This document shows, in pieces, positions 24,176 through 27,613 of a stretch of DNA of 27,613 nucleotides; the first letter of the stretch is position 1, and every line of letters begins with the position of its first letter. The notes under the pieces are model-generated. The model saw only the letters and a list, made by a program, of their open reading frames with translations. It ran no database searches and was not told the origin of the DNA. The position numbers were made by a program, and so were the translations under genes. This DNA is from an uncultured Rothia sp. Lineage in GTDB: Bacteria > Actinomycetota > Actinomycetes > Actinomycetales > Micrococcaceae. The stretch lies in contig CAMIIO010000017.1 of assembly GCA_946221065.1 (NCBI GenBank), positions 1 through 27,613 on the forward strand, given 5' to 3'.

Positions 24176-24221
24176 TACAGATGACCAATATATATGTGTA
24201 TGTATGGTCATCTGTATTACC
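24171..24221. repeat. Perfect 17-bp inverted repeat overlapping the end of the RHH gene
   Basis: GGTAATACAGATGACCA (24171-24187) is repeated inverted at 24205-24221, around an AT-rich 17-base centre (TATATATGTGTATGT-like). The left arm includes the stop codon of the partition gene. No T-run follows. It may be a terminator, a binding site, or a centromere-like site for the partition protein. Confidence 0.6.
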
Positions 24222-24257
24222 GCATTCTGAGCAACGCCTCCTTACAAGGAAAAGACT

Positions 24258-24639
24258 ATGACTGATATTCCCCTCACCCTCATCGGTAACATCACCAAGA
24301 CCCCGGCCCGCCAATACCTACGCGGAAACAAAGCAATCCTGCGCATGACGGTCGCCTCCACGCCTCGCTACTACTCCAAAGCAGAACAGGGGTATGTTGA
24401 TGGAGAAATAACCTACATGCCTGCAGAGGTTCGATCGACGGGATCGGAGAAAATAACTCTATATCGAAGAGCTCACCGACCAGTTCCAGCAGGGCGACCG
24501 TGTGATTGTCGTCGGTACCCTGGTGAGCCGGTCTAAAGAAGAGGGTGATGAGATCCGTCGCTGGATTGTCCTGATGGCACACGAAATCGGATTCAGTACC
24601 AAGTTCACTACCGTGCAACCGCGCAGGGATAACCCCTAG
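24258..24639 (+). pseudogene. ssb: Single-stranded DNA-binding protein, plasmid type, frameshifted
   Basis: The first frame MTDIPLTLIGNITKTPARQY and AILRMTVASTPRYYSK is an OB-fold SSB N-terminus. A second frame from about 24457 reads LYIEELTDQFQQGDRVIVVG, then TLVSRSKEEGDEIRRWIVLM and AHEIGFSTKF, ending at TAG 24637-24639; this contains the conserved Q-x-G-D-R-V-I-V-x-G strand of SSB proteins. One extra base near 24456 joins them. Whole length about 127 residues, with no long acidic C-terminal tail, as in many plasmid SSB proteins. AAGGAA stands upstream of the ATG. The conserved Trp of the SSB core is not visible around the lesion. Probably inactive. Confidence 0.75.
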
Positions 24640-24689
24640 ACCTAAGAGACCAAAGCACTCATGCACATTTTCATATTTGCTCATATAAG

Positions 24690-24727
24690 AAAACGCGCCT
24701 ATTCATAAGTATGAATCGGCGCATTTT
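24690..24727. terminator. Bidirectional terminator between ssb and the recombinase
   Basis: AAAA-C-GCGCC-T-ATTCAT, loop AAGT, then ATGAAT-C-GGCGC-A-TTTT. A stem of about 11 bp with one mismatch and A/T flanks serves the two convergent genes. Confidence 0.7.
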
Positions 24728-24753
24728 CAGTTCTATGAATCTATGTATGAACC

Positions 24754-25323
24754 TTAACCTTCACGCATTTGTCGTTTCAGCCGGCTAATCGTCGAGACGC
24801 TTACTCCGAAAGTCTTTGCTACTTGGGAGAGACTCATTCCTTTTTCTAAAGAGGCCATGACCGCTTGCCGTTGAATATTATTCAAAGCAGTGGGGCGGCC
24901 ACCGACCCGACCATTCTGGCGGGCATGAGCCAGCCCTTCCTTGGTGCGTTCCACGAGGGTGTCTCTTTCCCATTGAGCCAAGGAGCTAATCACCGCCAGG
25001 ACCATACGACCGGCTGGAGTTCTGGTGTCTAGGTCCAGGTCTAGTGCTTTGACGCGCACTCCTTTGGCATCAATCTCGGCAACAGTCTTGAGAGTCTCTA
25101 AGGTGCTACGACCTAGACGATCCAGCCTGGTAACCATGAGAGTATCGTCTTCGCGGGATGCTCTCAAGGCTGCAAGTAGTTTAGGTCGAGCGGTTTTGAC
25201 CCCGCTAGCTACTTCTGTGTAGATTTCTTCGCACCCGACGTTGTAGAGGACTCTTTCTTGGGCGTGGAGGGATTCGTATTGGTCTTTGGTGGAGACTCTG
25301 GCATAACCAATGAGGTTATGCAT
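24754..25323 (-). CDS. Small serine recombinase (resolvase/invertase family)
   Basis: 189 residues from the ATG at 25323 (MHNLIGYARVSTKDQ); catalytic Ser11 lies in ARVST. Other family marks are VTRLDRLGRSTLETL (about 70-84), DTRTPAGRMVLAVISSLAQWERD (about 105-127) and the C-terminal helix-turn-helix (KGMSLSQVAKTFGVSVSTISRLKR, about 160-183). Length is normal. It recombines DNA at short res or inversion sites; on plasmids it resolves multimers, which fits the rep/par/ssb neighbourhood. The ATG lies inside the end of IS copy E, so the native start region was replaced or rebuilt by the insertion. The frame stays open into the transposase as far as 25470, so a longer fused product is possible but unlikely to be the natural one. 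Confidence 0.87.
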   Translation of the reverse strand: MHNLIGYARVSTKDQYESLHAQERVLYNVGCEEIYTEVASGVKTARPKLLAALRASREDDTLMVTRLDRLGRSTLETLKTVAEIDAKGVRVKALDLDLDTRTPAGRMVLAVISSLAQWERDTLVERTKEGLAHARQNGRVGGRPTALNNIQRQAVMASLEKGMSLSQVAKTFGVSVSTISRLKRQMREG

Positions 25324-26158
25324 AAGGGGGTTCGAGCCGCAAAGAAAATCAACCCCCGCGCCAGAAGAAAACACCCGCCACGTTTTCACCTGAGCAATCG
25401 TGCGTTCAACCACCGACCGCAGCCTGTTAATCCGCCGGTTATTCTCCTTTACCATAGCTCGCATTTTCACACCAGCTTTCCGTTTGCCGGTGTGAGTAGT
25501 CCGAGCCCGATGTATCCTTTATCTGCCAAAGTGGACCCATCGAGAAATCTCTCTAACTGGTGAAAACGAAAAGCATAAACATCATCTCTAGCTCCTGGTA
25601 TCGGATTGGTGATAGCTCATAGCTTGCCATCTAAAGTACAAATAACCTGGTGGTTAAATCCAGTCCGCTGGTGTTGACCTGAAAACAATGTTTACCCTCG
25701 TAAAACCCAGTTCCAGACGGGGATGAGTGTCCCATCTATCATGAGGGAGCCTGGTACATTTTTGAGAGTTTCCAGTGCTGGAATACTTAGTTCAGGTAGC
25801 TGTGTGAGTGCGTTTTCGCTTGCGGTGGATGGTTCTGGAAATTGTGGGTTGAGAGACTTCAAAGATATTGGCTAAGAGCTCTTTGGTGAGGTTGTGACGT
25901 AGGTAGAGAAGGGTGATTTTTAAGGCTTGGTTCAGGCTGAGGGCTCGTGGTCGGACAGCTGGTTTGTTCCAGGGGAGGTGTTGGTGTAGGACTGTGATGA
26001 GTGTGGTGAATTGCTCGTGGGTGAGCCCTGTTGTGCGCTGGTGTTGCAACGGTCTTTTCCGGTGGTGTTTGAGGTTATTTCTGGCGTTTTATCTTCATTT
26101 TTGCCTTCGGTGGGGTCGTTGTCTAGTGGGTGGGGTTTACCCCTTATAAATAAGCCTC
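25312..26158 (-). mobile_element. IS5-like element, copy E, near full length
   Basis: 847 bp bounded by GAGGTTATGCATAAGGGGG (25312 side) and CCCCTTATAAATAAGCCTC (26158 side), a pair of imperfect terminal inverted repeats of about 19 bases. It is the most complete copy in the window and the reference for the others. Its first end, normally GAGGCTTATTCATAAGGGGG, has changed or been fused with the neighbouring recombinase gene. The transposase inside is interrupted. Confidence 0.85.
25324..26049 (-). pseudogene. Transposase of IS copy E (HTH_Tnp_4/DDE_Tnp_4), frameshifted
   Basis: Starts at ATG 26049: MQHQRTTGLTHEQFTTLITV, then PWNKPAVRPRALSLNQAL and NLTKELLANIFEVSQPTISRTIH, a helix-turn-helix. 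That frame ends at 25792. The catalytic part continues in other frames, with RMRAMVKENNRRINRLRSVV and ERTIAQVKTW (catalytic Glu) near 25470-25370. A deletion between two similar GGCGGGTGTTTTC stretches near 25380 removed about 40 bases, so the C-terminus runs into the recombinase frame. Not functional as it stands. Confidence 0.78.
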
Positions 26159-26235
26159 TATATGAAAGTGTATTTATAAAGCACTAGCTGGTATCTACCT
26201 ATTTTGGTTGAGGCGGGTCGATAAAGAACTTAATA

Positions 26236-26294
26236 CGGAGGTTTTTGGCAGGGTTCTTGTGCGATGTGTTTCGGGCTCCCTACGAATAAACCTC
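26236..26294 (+). pseudogene. Tail of a second IS5-like transposase
   Basis: Reads RFLAGFLCDVFRAPYE then TAA (26287-26289), the typical last residues of this transposase family, followed by GAATAAACCTC, a variant of the IS end. Everything upstream is gone. The stop codon of the next, minus-strand gene (26293-26295) overlaps its last bases. Confidence 0.45.
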
Positions 26295-26901
26295 ATAGAT
26301 CGTTTTTTCTATCATTAGAGGACGCGTTCTCTCTATCGGTTAATCTTTTTTCAAGTGAAGTTAAATATTCTGCATAAGAGATACCTTTTAAAAAATTTTT
26401 ATCCATTATAGCTCTAGATTTAGAGCTATTATTTTTCTTATGTGTACGTTTATTATCAGAATGTTTATGAACTTCTGGAAGTAAGAAAAAGCTAAAAGAA
26501 CCGAATAAAGTTGCTATAATTCCATAGTAAGAAAAAGCATTAAATGCTGGAATTATTTTCATACTGGATTCTAAATCGATAACGGATAGACTGGCGAATA
26601 TAACTCCAGACATACCCGCTCCAGCCAAGGTTGTCTTTAAACTAATTTCATGAAGCAATTTTATCCTCTCGATATCATTAAATGAATCATTTGTCCAAGC
26701 AATCCAAAATGCATTAAATACCGGAAACCAAAAGAGGAAAGTTCCCACACATAATATAAAGAACGAAGAAGAATTATGGGCAAGTTCCCTATCACCCAAA
26801 GAATATTCTAGATCATTTATAAATAAAATAAACGTAGAAATTACCAAAGTTGCGACAAGCAAAGAAACAAAAAGGAAATATATTACAATTACTTTTTTCA
26901 T
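26293..26901 (-). CDS. AT-rich four-helix membrane protein of unknown function
   Basis: 202 residues with about four membrane segments (about 5-27, 47-68, 92-110 and 117-140) and a hydrophilic Lys/Asn/Ser-rich C-terminal part (about 141-202) probably in the cytoplasm. No family recognised. It begins 12 bases after the stop of the DsbA-like gene, so the two are one operon. Base composition is far more AT-rich than the rest of the window, with codons such as AAA, ATA and TTA common, a sign of recent transfer. The stop codon touches the relic IS end at 26294, so the original C-terminus may have been longer. It might be the membrane partner of the DsbA-like protein, which is only a guess from order. 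Confidence 0.6.
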   Translation of the reverse strand: MKKVIVIYFLFVSLLVATLVISTFILFINDLEYSLGDRELAHNSSSFFILCVGTFLFWFPVFNAFWIAWTNDSFNDIERIKLLHEISLKTTLAGAGMSGVIFASLSVIDLESSMKIIPAFNAFSYYGIIATLFGSFSFFLLPEVHKHSDNKRTHKKNNSSKSRAIMDKNFLKGISYAEYLTSLEKRLTDRENASSNDRKNDL

Positions 26902-26913
26902 GAAAATTTTATT

Positions 26914-27597
26914 TCAGCTTGTAAAGCCAAAACTCTTCCGAATATGAGACACTATTTCTTCCACAGAAGACTGTGAATCAATACCATGAATCTTCCCTAT
27001 TCCCGTATAAAATGAAGGCGTTATGTGGACGCCTAAATTCTTTCCAAAATTATAATCATTTTTTATAGATATGAAAGCTTCATCGGAATTATAATTTTTT
27101 ACAAATTTTTTTCGATCCAAATTTAACTCATCAGCCAAATTATAAAAGTGGTTATGTATTTCTTCAATATCCAATTCTGAATTATTTAAATGTTCATAAT
27201 TTTCACCTAATTTTTGAGCCATTTCTATGTATTTATCGTAAATGCCAGCAGCATATACAGCTCGAGAAGCATATATTGAATTTTTGTGAAGTTCATAATT
27301 TGGAAAATGTCTCACTTTGAGGGTGATGGAATTTTCTAATATCCCTGAGGCCTCCATTATCTTCGGATATATTATATTGCAGTATTTGCATAAATAGTCA
27401 ATAAATATATTCACAACAGGAAATTTATCAGAAGCGCTATTAAGATTATATCCACCGTTTTGATTATAAGGTTCGTAATTCATTCCATCTTTTATTCTAT
27501 AGTGACAGCAGGACGATAGCAAAATATTAGAAACGAGAAAACTAGCGCAAATAAATGACCTTCTACAAATGGATTTATTAGTATTGTTTTTTTTCAT
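26914..27597 (-). CDS. DsbA-like thiol-disulfide lipoprotein
   Basis: 227 residues. The N-terminus has a basic region with Arg-Arg (CRRSF), a hydrophobic stretch and a lipobox ending at Cys30 (LLSSC), so it is probably lipid-anchored outside the membrane. The thioredoxin-fold active site is CKYC (Cys70-Cys73) in NIFIDYLCKYC; the cis-proline loop is HITPSF (Pro194), and a helical insert lies between, as in DsbA. Such proteins make or rearrange disulfide bonds in exported proteins. It is very AT-rich and Asn/Ile/Lys-rich, unlike the actinobacterial genes to the left. The start at 27597 is 16 bases from the window end, so the promoter and any upstream gene are not seen. Confidence 0.82.
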   Translation of the reverse strand: MKKNNTNKSICRRSFICASFLVSNILLSSCCHYRIKDGMNYEPYNQNGGYNLNSASDKFPVVNIFIDYLCKYCNIIYPKIMEASGILENSITLKVRHFPNYELHKNSIYASRAVYAAGIYDKYIEMAQKLGENYEHLNNSELDIEEIHNHFYNLADELNLDRKKFVKNYNSDEAFISIKNDYNFGKNLGVHITPSFYTGIGKIHGIDSQSSVEEIVSHIRKSFGFTS

Positions 27598-27613
27598 TAA
27601 TTTTCCATAAAGT

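Noticed and set aside
23165..24221. CRISPR array or regular iterons
   Set aside because: The AT-rich words vary in length and spacing; there are no repeat-spacer units of constant size and no cas genes.
24754..25470. A functional transposase-recombinase fusion protein
   Set aside because: The transposase portion is out of its normal frame at the C-terminus after a deletion of about 40 bases and lacks most of the catalytic domain. The natural recombinase start MHNLIGYARVS fits the family.

Overview
The window looks like an accessory region of a mid-GC Gram-positive actinobacterium. A Micrococcaceae member such as Rothia is my best guess, inferred from the Tat-type signal SRRTLAKGAAW, the PIN/excisionase toxin-antitoxin style, Excalibur and DUF1524 domains, and gene style; no 16S or other marker is present to prove it.

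Layout. (1) 1-3226: end of a RelE-like toxin, a 5'-truncated HNH/Excalibur gene, a frameshifted zinc-type dehydrogenase and an intact PIN-domain toxin-antitoxin pair. (2) 3303-4118: a decayed IS5-like element. (3) 4135-17930: an intact block, the main interest of the window. On the minus strand are an S9 prolyl-oligopeptidase-like protein and a beta-propeller protein. Divergent from them on the plus strand are a 32-codon precursor peptide, a strong hairpin, a reduced E1-like (ocin-ThiF-type) partner, an S15/CocE-type hydrolase, a YcaO cyclodehydratase, a SagB-type flavin dehydrogenase and two ABC exporter half-molecules, closed by a perfect 23-bp bidirectional terminator. Converging on that terminator is a minus-strand iron-siderophore-type importer (permease, ATPase, lipoprotein). 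(4) 17985-21900: debris (DJ-1/PfpI and IS3 remnants, a 59-bp mini-element, IS5-like copies, a truncated polysaccharide deacetylase) plus a small DUF4298-like protein and a Tat-exported protein. (5) 21988-24640: a decayed plasmid backbone (rep, parA, RHH partner, ssb). (6) 24690-27600: a serine recombinase butted against another IS5-like copy, and an AT-rich two-gene block (membrane protein and DsbA-like lipoprotein).

How the central block may work. YcaO plus E1-like partner plus SagB dehydrogenase is the established enzyme set for azole-modified ribosomal peptides. The peptide has no Cys or Thr in its C-terminal part, only three Ser in the spaced pattern SASHSN, so oxazoles are predicted. The promoter of the peptide operon is covered by a Fur-like inverted repeat (TGAGAATAGTTCTCA). 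A nearly identical operator (20 of 23 positions) lies in front of the ferric-siderophore-type importer 10.9 kb away. Making, exporting and re-importing genes under one iron-type operator suggests an oxazole-containing ribosomal metallophore with its own export and uptake, possibly with the S9 protein acting on the product. This is the candidate new system. The enzyme classes and operators are seen; the metallophore role is inference.
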